Below are positions 47,611-59,390 of a stretch of 64,000 bases of DNA, in pieces. The notes under the pieces were generated by a model that saw only the letters and a list, made by a program, of their open reading frames with translations, was not told where the DNA came from and made no database searches. Location of the stretch: positions 1,676,501-1,740,500 of the forward strand of contig WOAB01000322.1 of NCBI GenBank assembly GCA_027886185.1, read 5' to 3'. This stretch comes from Rheum nobile (Eukaryota; Streptophyta; Magnoliopsida; Caryophyllales; Polygonaceae). A program made the position numbers and the translations under genes. The first letter of the stretch is position 1. Every line of letters starts with the position of its first letter.

Positions 47611-50600
47611 CCCTCCCCCACTTGCTTGTGAAGCGTCCCCGCTTCACCCTCATGAGGCTCAGGCTCAACATATGGCGCTAAGTCCACGACGTTGAACGTC
47701 AGATCCACCCCATACTTGTTCGGGAGCTCGAGCTGGTAGGCGTTGTCGCCAATTGCGCTGACGAATCCGAAGGGACCATCACCCCGTTGGTCGAGCTTAC
47801 ACTTGCGGTCGGAGGGGAATCGCTCCTTCCGCAAGTAAAGCCAAACCAAGTCGCCCGGGGCGAAGATCAAGCGTCGCATGCCCTTGTTCTGCGGGGATGA
47901 GTACTGCAGCACGCGCCGTTCCAGCTGTGTGCGTGTCCTCCATCCTTGCAGCTCCGAAGGATGCCTGTCCACCCGCAAGTCCTGCAAAAAAGACAAAAAA
48001 ACTCGGCGAAAGGGCAGGTTCTGAAGAGTTGTGGGACAAGGAATAGAACTATCAAGGACACAAGGAAACTTGCCTGGAGGATGTACGCAGAGTAGCGATC
48101 TGCGCTCACAGGTGCCACGCAGAGGCGAAACAGGAGGCACATTGCCACCTGGACCGGGAGCTCGTTTGCCTGTCGTGTTCGTTGTTGACTTCGCAGGAGG
48201 AGGCAAACTGGGGGTGTAGGAGTTGCCCGTCGGGTCTAGCGCGTCAGGTGGCTTTCTTCCCGAGGCCTCAATCGCCTTCTGGCGCTGTCGGTCAGCCAAA
48301 TCTTGCAAAATCTCATGTGGAGTCATAGGTGAGAGTGTCACGCGCTTCCCATGGTAAGTGAACATGTAAGTGCTCAAATACCCGTCGTGAAGCACGCGAC
48401 GATCATATTGCCACGGACGTCCCAAAAGCAAATGGGTAGCATCCATGGCGGTAACATCACAAAGCACAATGTCGCTATATGGACCAATGGAAAAAGAAAT
48501 AAGACACTGGTGTGATACTTTGTTACCTGATCCGTCAGAGATCCACTGAAGGCCATATGGAGCGGGGTGCGGTGTAGTCGGAAGGTTGAAATGTTGCACA
48601 ACCTTCTCATTGATGATGTTGCAGCACGACCCCCCATCAATGATCACACTCAGCGATGCATCCTGAAGGCTACACCGAGCATGAAACAAGTTCTCCCGTT
48701 GCTCAGTAAGGGCGCCCTCCTTGACGCTCAACACGCGTCTAGAGAGCAAGGCAAGGCGATATGCCTGGTCATCATGGTGATCGGAAGTGCCGACCACACA
48801 GCCATCAGCATCGGCTGTATAGACAGCGGCAGTAATAGGCTCGACGTCGGTATCGGCATCGTCATAACTCTCATAACCTGCAGACTGGGTGGAGAAGAGG
48901 ACCTTCTTGGCGTTAGGACAGTCTCTCTGGTAGTGTCCTCTTCCGCCACACCTGAAGCACTCCAGATCTCGGGCTTGGTTAGAATGAACGGTCTCTGAAG
49001 CTAGCGGCTGCGAGTGGTGAGCAGGAGCAGACGAGGTTGATCGCTGCATAGCTGTAGCAAACGATGTACCTGTGCTTCTTTGGTCCTGTCTAGGCACACT
49101 AGAAGTAGGAGTAGCATGAGTGCCTAAATCAGAAGGAAAGGGTCTAGAACCATACCTGGAAGGTGCTGCGGACTGCCATGGTCGCTGTTGCTGGAGGTAG
49201 AACTTTTGTGCAGTGTGCACGACATTGTTGAGGTCCCGAATGGGCAGGACGTCAACCTGATCCCGGATAGGCTGGTTAAGCCCAGTAATGAACCTCGTGC
49301 GCAAGGTGCCCGAAGCAACACTAACGCCAGCCTTGAAGTACATGTCCTCAAGGTGAGCGAAGAACTCCTGAGGTGAATCTGTGCCCTGTCGCGCACGAGC
49401 GATCTCAGTCCGCATCTGCTCCTTGTAAGTGGAAGGCACATACTTCCGAGTCATGATGTACACGAGCTGATGCCACTCAGTAATGGGTGCCCAACCCATC
49501 TGGTAATGCTGCTGCGTAATACGTTGCCACCACGTCTGTGCAGCTCCCTCAAAATGTAGAGTCACGAGATCTACCTTCTCATACTCAAGGACAGTCAAAT
49601 GACACAGGACGTGCTCTGTGTTCTGCACGCACTCAAGAAAGATAGAAGGATCATATAAGCCATAAAAGTGTTTAATTTTTACCTTCACGTCTATGCGCTG
49701 AATTGGTGGATGTGCTTGGCGGTCCTGAAACTGAGTTGTAGGGTCCGCCAAGGGCTCGACGTGACGAGCGCCATACTGTGGTGGGAAACGGACAGGTTGT
49801 CGTGGACGCTGTCGTCCGGTAGCTGGGCGTTGAGGCTGGTGAGCCTGCTGGTGGTAACCGGGCTGGACAGCGTCCCAGTAGGCCTCCTGATTCTGAGGCA
49901 GCAAAGGAGGTGGCACATAGTTGGTACGCTGGTGCTGCAGCTCAGGGGGATCCTGGAGAGGCGGATGAAAACCGTCAGCATATCCAAACTGACCCTCATC
50001 CTCCTCAAGGTCGTACTCATCAAACTGATCCTCCTCGTCAGAATAAAGAGGAGTGCGAGCACTCTGATAATCTTGGAAGGCATCAATATCAAAAGGCACA
50101 GTAGTAGAGGGCCGTTGGTGACGTTGACGCTGGCGGTGCTGCAGATGGGACCCAGACGGCTGCCGTTGTGGGCGACCAGTAGTAGGCTGTAATGTTGGAG
50201 AGCCGCCTTGCCTATGTCGACCACTGGATCAAACCTGATCGTCCTCATGTTCCTCTTGGGAACTCTCATCAGCGGCCTCTGCAGCGTCTGGGTTCTCTTC
50301 CCGGATCACAACTTGCGCAGACCGTCATTGTCGACGATGCGTCGGATCAACAATGCTTTCTCTCTGCGAAGCCAGTTGTTTCAGCTGGCCTGCATCCGAT
50401 GTGGAGGGGAGCATCACAGCTTTACCCTTTGCCTTTTCCAGGGCTAGGGCGCTCAAATCATCTACCTGAAGCTGGTCCTGAGCAGAAGTGATCATAGTTA
50501 ACGGAACTGGTTGCTGGCGCGGGGATGCTGCAGTCTGACGCTGGAGCTCGGCTATCTGCGCCAAGTGTGCCTGTTGCTGAGCAAGCAACTCGCGGATCAT

Positions 50601-50654
50601 CTTCTGTTAAGCAGTTTCTATGCATGTCTCACGGGTTGTATCACCTTCTGACAT
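47547..50654 (-). pseudogene. Gag-protease fused to the integrase C-terminal tail
   Basis: The frame begins at ATG 50654 (MSEGDTTRETC), and one frame continues to 47547, inside the LTR. Three stops interrupt the N-terminal part (near 50608, 50325 and 50236); after that 850 codons are open. Domains: gag (IKHFYGLYDP, HFEGAAQTWWQRI, SPQEFFAHLEDMYFKAG), zinc knuckle CFRCGGRGHYQRDC (near 48970), and aspartic protease with IDGGSCCNIINEKVVQHF in place of the usual D-S/T-G, as in several plant gypsy lineages. After a Pro-rich junction the frame enters PGDLVWLYLRKERFPSDRKC, ATFNVVDL-like (LTFNVVDLAPYVE), the tail that follows the integrase core in complete elements. The deletion kept the frame open. 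An element with this protein would need enzymes from a related copy. Confidence 0.8.
47611..47621 (-). other. Polypurine tract
   Basis: On the minus strand GTGGGGGAGGG lies directly before the 3' LTR, the expected plus-strand priming site. Confidence 0.75.
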
Positions 50655-51119
50655 GGTACCTGATAACAAGAAATGACAAACCATAGGTTCAAAGCGAACA
50701 ACAACAGCAACAGAGAATCAACAAACAGGTAAGTAGAACCGAACTCAACAAACAATCGCTCGGGTAACTAATCTGGCTGGCCGTGTGGGCGGTTACGAGC
50801 AGGCTCAAGGCAACTCACACAACAATCAACAAAATCAAGGCAATGCTCAGCAAAGACAATGTCGAAAGTAGATATGCAAGGATATAAGCACAGAAGTAAG
50901 CACAACACAGTCAACCAAGATATGCAACCCAGACGGTGAAAGATAGAGAACACGGTAAATGAATCACTGTGATAACGGGGTTGAAGGTGCCGAAATCAAG
51001 ACCGGGTTCTCCCTTCGTGCTGCGTAGAGACGCACTTGCCTTATTTTGGCTTCTGTGGTCTCGGTTTTTTTTTTGTATAATCTGCGAACAGCGCAGATTT
51101 TTTTTTTTGATTCTGGGGC

Positions 51120-51395
51120 TGTTTGCTTCAACACAAGTTCAGCAAAGTGCAGCAAACCGAACACAGAAAAATTCAGCAGCACACGAACGGCACAAAAATA
51201 TGCTTCAAACGCACAGAAAGTTCAGCGAATGCCTAGAAAGTTAAGCAAACGCACAAAACTATGCAGCAAACACACAGAAATTCAGCAAACTGTGCACAGA
51301 AATGCATAGAAATGCAGAAACGCACAGAAATCAGCAAACTGTGCACAGAAGTTTAGTAAACGCACAGAAACGCAGCACAAAAATTAAAAAAAATG
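51120..51395 (-). repeat. Short repeats in the untranslated leader of the gypsy element
   Basis: Phrases such as CAGCAAACTGTGCACAGAAA, AACGCACAGAAA and TTCAGCAAA recur many times between the primer-binding site and gag. No coding frame is supported in 50660-51785. Confidence 0.6.
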
Positions 51396-51786
51396 CAGTG
51401 ATTCAAGTGGGAGAAGAAGGAGATTGCGAATATGCAGATTTGTGGCGCAAACAAGGTAAACACAGTCGCAAACGAACTATCTAAGCCTATATACAAGCAG
51501 ATCTACCACAACACAATCGAAATCCAAGCAAACAACCAGAAATCTACAGAAAATTCTATGAGTAGGATCGGTTTTGTGCAGAAATAATTTGTTTTTATTG
51601 TTTTTGATGATGGCCGAATGGCTCAAACACCAAACCTAGGCTGTTTCTGTGTTTTTTGAATTTAGAGTGTAGAAAAAAAAAGGTTCCTAGAACAAGATCT
51701 AGGTATGTTTTTGTTGATGTAGGAATTGATTTACGGAAGCGAAGGAGTGATTGAACGAAGAGTTGGAACGACTTATGCGATTCGAA

Positions 51787-51799
51787 GGCTCTGATACCA
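51787..51799 (-). other. Primer-binding site for initiator tRNA-Met
   Basis: The minus strand reads TGGTATCAGAGCC two bases after the 5' LTR, complementary to the 3' end of plant initiator tRNA-Met. Confidence 0.85.
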
Positions 51800-51801
51800 G
51801 T

Positions 51802-52585
51802 TGATGTGACCTTGTCCGATGGAAAGACCACAAATTGTTGTCTAGGATCGATTGAATGCGTATTGGGGCGAACAAACTCTTCGAAAAGGATTGGAGGGGT
51901 GTTCGGATGCAGCAAACTGTGGAGGAGTTCGGAAGAGATGGTCGTCGGTGGGGGAAGTGACCGGCGGTGTCGGAGGAGGCGTGGCGGAAGGCAGGGAGGA
52001 ACGAGCGGCGGAAGGCAGGGAAGAACGAGCGGCGGCGGAGCGGTGGCATTGAGGGCGGCGGCCGTGAGAGTGAAAGGAGGGTGTGGCGGCTGCTAGGGTT
52101 TGTGGGGAGACAAGAACTAGGGTTAGTTCTTGTGCGGGATTGCGGATAGTAACTGGATAGATCGGTAACCGAATTAACGCGCCAGGATAGTTTGACTAGG
52201 AACGCGTTAATTTTGTGACGTCAGGGCCCGAGTTTTCAGGAGATTACTCGACTGGAAAGCAAAGTTCTATTTCGACGTGTATGAAATGAAATACAATAGT
52301 TCCTATTTATACTAGAGAGTGGGCCTAATGGGCCGGACTCTCTAGTTACTAAATCTGGCGGCCCATTTAACATAAATGGAAACCACCCAGACATAGCAGC
52401 TACTAAAAATAGAAATACTGTAAATAGAAAGTACTAAGGAAGTAATGTCTCAAAACCGTAAGAACTAGAAATAGAAAGTCTCCTAAATCTAGGTCGGGGT
52501 AGATGTAGTTGTAGAGGAGTCTCAAGGCGGATGTCTCATGGCGTCTTCCTCCTCTGTAGCTAATATGGAGGGCAGGGTCACATCA
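51802..52585 (-). repeat. 5' LTR of the gypsy element (784 bp)
   Basis: This LTR starts transcription leftward. It is longer than its partner by one tandem copy of a 24-bp unit near 51985-52035. Confidence 0.9.
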
Positions 52586-54795
52586 CTCCCGAGGGGGAGG
52601 AACATGAGGAGGCGTGGATGTCAGAAGGTTCTCGGTCGCGCACTCTCCTGCTGTCATACCCGACCCACGTCACAGACGTTATTTGGACGCATACGGAGTG
52701 ACTTATGCACGAGCCTCCCCTGTCACATGTGCATCCCGATACGGTACGTATTTTATCAAATTTTTGTTAATCAAATATTGAATAAGATATTTGATTATTG
52801 TAATTAACAAATTTTTTATTTCATTGGGTTTCAATTGAGGAAGATACTGAAGCCCTACACCCGTCATCTGCATTTTCCTTGATCCACGAATTCCGGATGC
52901 AGGATCCGGATTCGTGGTGGCCGTTGGCGCAGCGGAGCGGCATCACATCCCTAGGGTCCCTGGAGTTCCGTCGGATGGACCCCATGCTTATATCGGCGTT
53001 CGTGGAGCAATGGCATCCGGACACGAACTCCTTCCATTTTCTGTGGGGAGAGATCACGCAAATACACTCCATGACGTCTTCCACATTTGGAGATACCCAT
53101 CGACGGCACGGCGATATCTCTGATATGACGAACGCCGATCTATTTGCCACTCTATCCGAGATGCTTTGGGTCGATGTAGTTGTCGATGGCCTCAAGTAAT
53201 AATTTCTATATATTTATTATTTATGTAATATATTTTAGTTACAATGTTACTGATAAGTTATTTTATTTTATTTGTTTTTCAACTGGCGGCATTGCGATCA
53301 ACACAACTTTGAAGAACTGGTACAACTTATTATGTGCAGTTGAGTGACATATTTGTAGTTTAATTAATATTATGGTTTTTACATAAATTTTTATATACAT
53401 TTTATAATTTAATTAATATTACTAATTTCAGGGATGAGAATCATATAGCTTCGATGTACTTGCTCATGTTGTTGGGCAGTATTGTCTTCATAGACAAGTC
53501 GGGGCAGAATGTGAAGGCGAAGTATATGTCGCTCCTCCTCGACCACGATCGCATCGGCCGTTATGTCTAGGGTGTTGGTGTGTTGGCCAACCTGTCCCGG
53601 AATTTGGACCAGGCATCGCGGCCCCATGCATAGGGATTGACCGGATGTCCGTTGCTTCTGAGGGTAATAATTTAATTTTTCGGGTTTTACGGTTTATAAT
53701 TATAAAATGCTAACAATTATATGTTCTTTTGCAGACGTGGATCGGGTCCTACTCTCATGTCTTCCGGGGTCACGCTTCACCCGACCTAGAGGCCATGATG
53801 GATACACGGGTTGTCGCCCATGACGGGAGGGAGGCTTCCCAGGGCAGTGACACAGATCACCTTATCTCCATGTGTCGGGTTCTTGACGCCATGAAGTTTT
53901 CAGATTTAATTTTTGGCGTTACCTTTGAATTTGCAATTTTTCGATTATTTTTTTGGTTGCCTGACTCTGTCATTTTTTTAATCCAGGTTCAGTAGCAACC
54001 GTGGGGCAAGCTAAACTTCAGCGATCTGAGGTACGCTCCATCGCTATGTCGAGGCGTCATCGAGTGTTTTGACGTGCGAGAGTCGTACTTGCCCGACCAT
54101 TGCCTCCGCCAGTTTAGGTATAAGCAGTTTATCCCTCAGGCGTCACCGGAGCCGAAGAAATTCATCTGCCATGCGGCCCTACGATCATACATTGTGGAGT
54201 ACGGGGATGAGCATTGTCTATGGGATGCGGACCTAAGGCCGCTGATCGAGCTGCATGATCTTTTCACGTCCACCTTCGCGTGGGATTGTGACGAGGCATA
54301 CCTCGATCGTTTGACCAAGTGTTTCATCCATATATGGATTTACGGTCCCTCAGACAGGACCCACATGCAGTTGATCCTATCCCTCCACCTCCACTGGCTT
54401 CCGCTGTTACGGTATGTAATTTTATTACGTTTAGGGTAATTTATTTTATGTTTATCTTCTAATGTTTTTTTTAATACAACGCTCACAGCTTCTGGCCAAC
54501 GAGATGACTGTTTACCTGGCCTAATACAATGATACGCCTCCCTGTCTTACATATCGGATGATCTGTTGGATCGAGTATCTGATGGGTGACGTGATGCCTT
54601 CGGCGGCTCCCATACCACGTGCCTCCCAGATATTCTGCGACTCAGTTCACGAGGAGGGATCTGGCAGCAGGAGGCAGCTTGGCGAGGATTGGATCATGTT
54701 TTTGATTTTCTATATGTATATTACCTAAACTCTTACTTTACAGATATTTGAAGAATATGGTATTTTGTGGATGTTTATGGATTTGATTTTTTGAA

Positions 54796-55822
54796 ATATA
54801 GTATACAAGTATAACTACATAAGACATAATCCAAAACCATATAATATAAGTATAACTATATAATACATAATGGAAAACTATATAATATAAGTATAACTAT
54901 ATATGACATAATCCAAAGCTATATAATATAAGTATAGCTATATAAGACATAATGGAAAACTATATAATATAAGTATAACTATATAAGACATAATGGAAAA
55001 CTATATAATATAAGTATTACTATATAAGACATAATGGAAAACTATAGTATATAAGTATAACTATATAAGACATAATCCAAAACTATATAATATAAGTATA
55101 ACTATATAAGACATAATCCAAAGCTATATAATATAAGTATAACTATATAAGATATAATGGAAAACTATATAATATAAGAATAACTATATAAGATATAATG
55201 GAAAACTATAGTATATAAGTATAACTATATAAGACATAATGGAAAACTATATAATATAAGTATAACTATATAAGACATAATCCAAAACTATATAATATAA
55301 GTATAACTATATAAGACATAATCCAAAACTATATAATATAAGGATAACTATGTAAGATATAATGGAAAACTATAGTATAAAAGCATAACTATATAAGATG
55401 TAATGGAAAACTATATAATATAAGTATATAAGACATAATGGAAAACTCTATAGTATAACTATATATGACATAATCAAAAACTATATAATATAAGTATAAC
55501 TATATAAAACATAATCCAAAACTATATAATATAAGTATAACTATATAAGATATAATGGAAAACTATAATATATAAGTATAACTATATAAGACATAATGGA
55601 AAACTATATAATATAAGTATAAATATATAAGACATAAACCAAAACTATATAATATAAGTATAACTATATAAGATATAATGGAAAACTATATAATATAAGT
55701 ATAACTATATAAGACATAATGGAAAACGGTAGTATATAAGTATAGCTATATAAGATATAATGGAAAACTATATAATATAAGTATAACTATATAAGACATA
55801 ATTCAAAAACTATAATATATAA
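54796..55822. repeat. Satellite-like tandem array, 41-bp unit, about 25 copies
   Basis: The unit is ACTATATAAGACATAATGGA + AAACTATATAATATAAGTAT + A. Two variants alternate irregularly at one place: ATGGAAAAC and ATCCAAAAC. Some units lose a few bases, for example near 55425-55450. It lies just after the PMD gene. Confidence 0.9.
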
Positions 55823-55829
55823 TTAACCA

Positions 55830-56041
55830 TAACCCTAACCCTAAACCCTAAAACCCCAAAACCCTTATTTAAGCTTCTACGCCAGAAACAAGTGTACACT
55901 AGTTAATGGTGTAGAAACTGGGTTTGGGGTTTGGGGTTTCTAAATCCTAAACCCGAAACCCAGTCTATGTGCTAGAAACTGGCGTACACTTGGTTCTAGC
56001 GTAGAAGCTTGATTTGGGGTTTTGGGGTTTAGGGTTAGGGT
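55830..56041. repeat. Large palindrome with telomere-like CCCTAAA repeats
   Basis: The left arm starts ACCCTAACCCTAAACCC and the right arm ends with its complement, GGGTTTAGGGTTAGGGT. Inside, AAGCTTCTACGCCAGAAACA pairs with TTCTAGCGTAGAAGCTT, and AGTGTACACTAG faces TGGCGTACACTTGG. Arms are about 100 bp with scattered mismatches. The short telomere-like runs (two or three units per arm) are too few to be a true telomere. Confidence 0.75.
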
Positions 56042-56132
56042 AAGTATATGTAATATTTATAGTTATATACTATACTTTTTGATTATGTCTTAATGTAATA
56101 GTGATACTTATATACTATAGTTTTCAATTATG
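56042..56132. repeat. Inverted part of the 41-bp array, left of the solo LTR
   Basis: Reverse-complement versions of the 41-bp unit (TATAGTTTTC.ATTATGTCTTA...) follow the palindrome. They are cut by the solo LTR and continue at 59012. Confidence 0.7.
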
Positions 56133-59006
56133 TGTAATAACCCTCATTTTTAGTAAGGGTATTTATGTAATTTCCCAAATATATTTCTAATAAAGGAATT
56201 TTGGTATTTTTTTCATTATTCAAAAAAGGGAAAGAAAATATAGATTCTTAACTTAAGTTGTTACAACTTCAAGTTGTGAGCTATTTAAATTTATTCTAAC
56301 ATGGTGTTATTTAAATTTAAATAAACTTATCAAATTTTAACTCAGAATGCTTGAACCAATTCAACAAAGTGTTAAAAGGGGTTTAAGTATGGTTAAAGTT
56401 ATAAGAATGGGTAACTTAAGCTTTAATTTAACCTAAGTTAATTTTTATACATCTTAATTTTGGGTTAAAATAATATTATAAACTTAGAATAATAAAATAA
56501 ATAAGTTTGGGTAATTTTTAAAAAGTTATTCAAGGGTTTTTTTTGTCACAACTTTAAAAGTTGGGCAAAATATTGCAAATAGCCCAAAAGTGGGGGGGGG
56601 GGGGGGGGGGGCGACCTTGGCTGTTCATCGTCTCCCCCAAAACATCCCATCCTCTCGGCGAGCTTCGTCCATGGTGGACATGGGCCAAATTCGCCCCCGT
56701 TTTCGCTCGTTTCATCCAATCAATCCATGGGCCTTGTAGATTATATCAAGACGCGTCTAATCTCCATGAAATCGAGATGAATAAACCCCGGATAAGATCT
56801 AATTCATCCCCGAAAGGCAAGAAATAATTTTGGAACGCGTTGATCGTATTGTAGAAAATTCGAGATCAAATCGTGATCTTTTTAACCCAAATCTGGGATG
56901 TTTGCGTAGGATTTTCTGAGCTCTTTCCAACCCCGATAAATAGAGCCTCAACCATTGTGATTTCGACATCCAATTTCTCTCTCAATCTCACGAACCCTAG
57001 AAATCCTGCCGCGGTTGTTCCTTGTACAATTTCGGCCACCACCGAGCTCCACCGCCGCAATTGCCACCACCACCAGATGCGCCTTTGAGTCCTCTTTGAA
57101 AGCCCTCTTGTCCTGACGTCGGAGCTTCACCGATGAGCTCCAATTTGGCCCTTGAACCAGTCGGCGCCACCGCGAATCCGGTGGAGGATTTTGCCCGGTT
57201 TTTTGTTCGATTTTCTCTTATTTTTATTTTACTTTATTTTGCTTAATCTTGATTACTTTGGTTAATCTGGATTACGGTAAAAATAAGTTAGGACTAATTT
57301 AATTTTATGCATATTAAATTAAATTAATTATATTTATTTATATAGGTATTATCTTATATTATGAATGGTTAAATTATAACTTTTCATCTAGATAATGTTT
57401 TGAGTTAGAAATTAGTAGGATTATAAATAAATTATTGGATCAATTTATTTATGATACGATTATTTAGCATAAACGACTAAATAATTGTTAGAATCGTATA
57501 AATAATCGTTGTATTAAAAGCCTTGAAATTGATTTATTTATGAGTTAAATAAATTCAATTAGAAACCAAGACATTGAATCCTTCAAATTTTGATATTGAA
57601 TAAATTATCGTATTATAAGTTATATATTGTATGTGATTTGGGTACGTCTCGGATTTGCTTCTGAAACGGAATTAAAGCATGAAGTCAATTTGCTACTCGG
57701 AAGCAACTTTTCGCGTGATACCGTTCATCCTCTCCGTGATTCAAGGCAAGTGGTGGTTCGCTCTTTCTATTTTATTCCATATTTTTCTTAGTTGACAATT
57801 AATCTATTGTCTTAATAAGTTGGGATAAATAATTTTATTTGTCGTCTGGGAACTTGTGTGATAAAATGGTGTGATTAATGAACCTTATTATTAGGTTGTA
57901 TATTTGCTAGCAATGACCTATATATATATTATTATAGGGTTCTAGATGGACTTTGGTGTGGATTATTGTGCATTGGTGTGGATTTAATTGCTAGTTAGCA
58001 CGAGTATTCGTAGAAACATTGTTTACCTTCCGAGGTTTAGCTGTTTCCTTATAACTTGTATTAGGAGGATTATTCCCCTAATACTTTTGGTCATGACCTA
58101 CCCTTATTCAAATATAAGTGGTGGTGCACTTAGCTAGTGCCAAAATTCGAGATTCATCCCATTCTATATCTCATTGCGAAATCGGTTGTGGAATTAAAAG
58201 TCTTAACGTTAATGCACATTTTGAAATTAAATAAGATAAGTGCCATTTTGCACATAATTAATATACCTTCGGGCGAGAAGTACAACATGGAACCCGCTCG
58301 GGCTTCTGTCTAAGAAGGTCCTCTTATCTATCTGAATTCGTACAACACGCATGCGGTGAGGTTGGTTAAGGACCCGACTATTCAAAGAAGTCGTTTTTAA
58401 AACTTTGCGTGATAATTATAAATGTTCACAAACAAACATACATATTCCTATAAGACTTACCTTCTTGGGAGTCTTCTTTTGTCGCATATCTCTTCATCAT
58501 TTCAGTGAGAGTATCCAAGTTATATATCGTCTATCAACTATTATTCGAGAGACAATGATAGTAACTGGATACAATCACAAGAACTATTCTGTTTGAGTCC
58601 TTGTTCAGTCTTTCATTAGACTAACCAACCTTTCTTTTCCTTGCATGGTTGGTTGGTGTCATCTGTCCTATACAACACATTAGGTAAAGCTTTCCAAGTT
58701 GAAGACGCGGGAAGACGACGTTGAAGGCAGTTGTATTTCTTTTGATATTTGAATAATTGTGTTGAACAAGGTTTATATCTTGTTGTTTTAGAGTTTGTCA
58801 TTTAATAAAGTCATCCGCTATACTTTGATACATTATTAAGTTGCCATTTATAGCAACGTCGTTTATAAGACAATTTTGGATTTAATATTATTATTATTCG
58901 TATTATTTTGTATTTGCGATCAATACTGTAAAGCCATGGGTGATTTTGGATATGTGATCTGAGGTCACTGGCGGTAATATTCCTAAGGTAATTTAGGGGT
59001 ATTACA
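56133..59006 (+). mobile_element. Solo LTR, 2874 bp, large LTR family
   Basis: A perfect 5-bp duplication TTATG (56128-56132, 59007-59011) and inverted termini TGTAATAACCC / GGGGTATTACA mark a solo LTR left after recombination. It belongs to the same family as 1-2105 and 2106-4355 and lies in the opposite orientation. TATA-like GATAAATAGAGCC is at 56935-56947, followed by a transcript-like region. A run of 20 G (56592-56611) is inside. Small open frames at 56561-57130 are LTR sequence. Confidence 0.85.
56935..56947 (+). promoter_or_regulatory. TATA-like box of the solo LTR
   Basis: GATAAATAGAGCC aligns in position with the TATA boxes of LTR copies 1 and 2 read on the minus strand. Confidence 0.4.
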
Positions 59007-59011
59007 TTATG

Positions 59012-59175
59012 TCTTATATAGTTATACTTATATACTATAGTTCTAAATTATGTCTTAATGTAATATTTATCGTTATATACTATTTATAGTTATATACTAT
59101 AGTATATACCATAGTTTTGAATTATCTTTTCAATTATATATAGTTATACTTATATAACATAGTTTTCAATTTAGG
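59012..59175. repeat. Inverted part of the 41-bp array, right of the solo LTR
   Basis: The reverse-complement array resumes with TCTTATATAGTTATACTTAT and decays after about four units. Confidence 0.65.
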
Positions 59176-59390
59176 GTTGGAATTCAACACTAATCCACAT
59201 TCTTGAACAATTCAATCTAAATTGCTCATATTGAACACTAAGATGAGATTGAACTCTTTAGAATTAATGAGATTGAAAGTCCATTAAACACGTTTCATTA
59301 TAATATGATCAATACATTGCTAGAATTTTACAATGCTATAATGCTAGAATATTACAATGATAGTATATTACAATCCCTAAATGTACATCA

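Larger units (their letters stand above)
46851..52585 (-). mobile_element. Non-autonomous Ty3/gypsy LTR retrotransposon (5.7 kb)
   Basis: Perfect 5-bp duplication CTCCC (46846-46850 and 52586-52590). LTRs start TGATGTGACC and end GGTCACATCA. Transcription is leftward: a primer-binding site for initiator tRNA-Met lies next to the right LTR and a polypurine tract next to the left one. The internal region encodes gag, protease and only the C-terminal tail of integrase, so reverse transcriptase, RNase H and the integrase core are missing. It interrupts the PMD gene and is therefore younger than the MULE. Confidence 0.9.
46520..54720 (+). pseudogene. Plant mobile domain (PMD) gene, split by a retrotransposon and decayed
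   Basis: The PMD family (MAIN/MAIL1-like, PF10536) includes host genes for silencing and many transposon passengers; this one sits inside a MULE. Pieces in order: an N-terminal acidic stretch (46540-46722), a retrotransposon insertion at 46851-52585, LLLSYPTHVTDVIW (about 52640-52690), the domain core with FRRMDPMLISAFVEQWHPDT and FHFLWGEIT (52842-53199), YLLMLLGSIVFIDKSG and LLLDHDRIGRYV (53432-53662), TWIGSYSHVFRGH (53735-53896), and FDVRESYLPDHCLRQFRYKQ with FIPQ (53986-54412), then a last piece to about 54720. Exon junctions are GT-AG. Lesions: TAG in place of Trp after GRYV, other stops, and two opposite frame shifts at about 53058 and 53103, between which TLHDVFHIWRYP is read in another frame. 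Confidence 0.65.

Noticed and set aside
48567..50192. Plus-strand frames of 143 and 174 codons
   Set aside because: Antisense shadows of the gag-protease frame on the minus strand.
55830..56041. Telomere or internal telomeric array
   Set aside because: Only two or three CCCTAAA units on each arm, within a palindrome; too short to be a telomere remnant of the usual kind.
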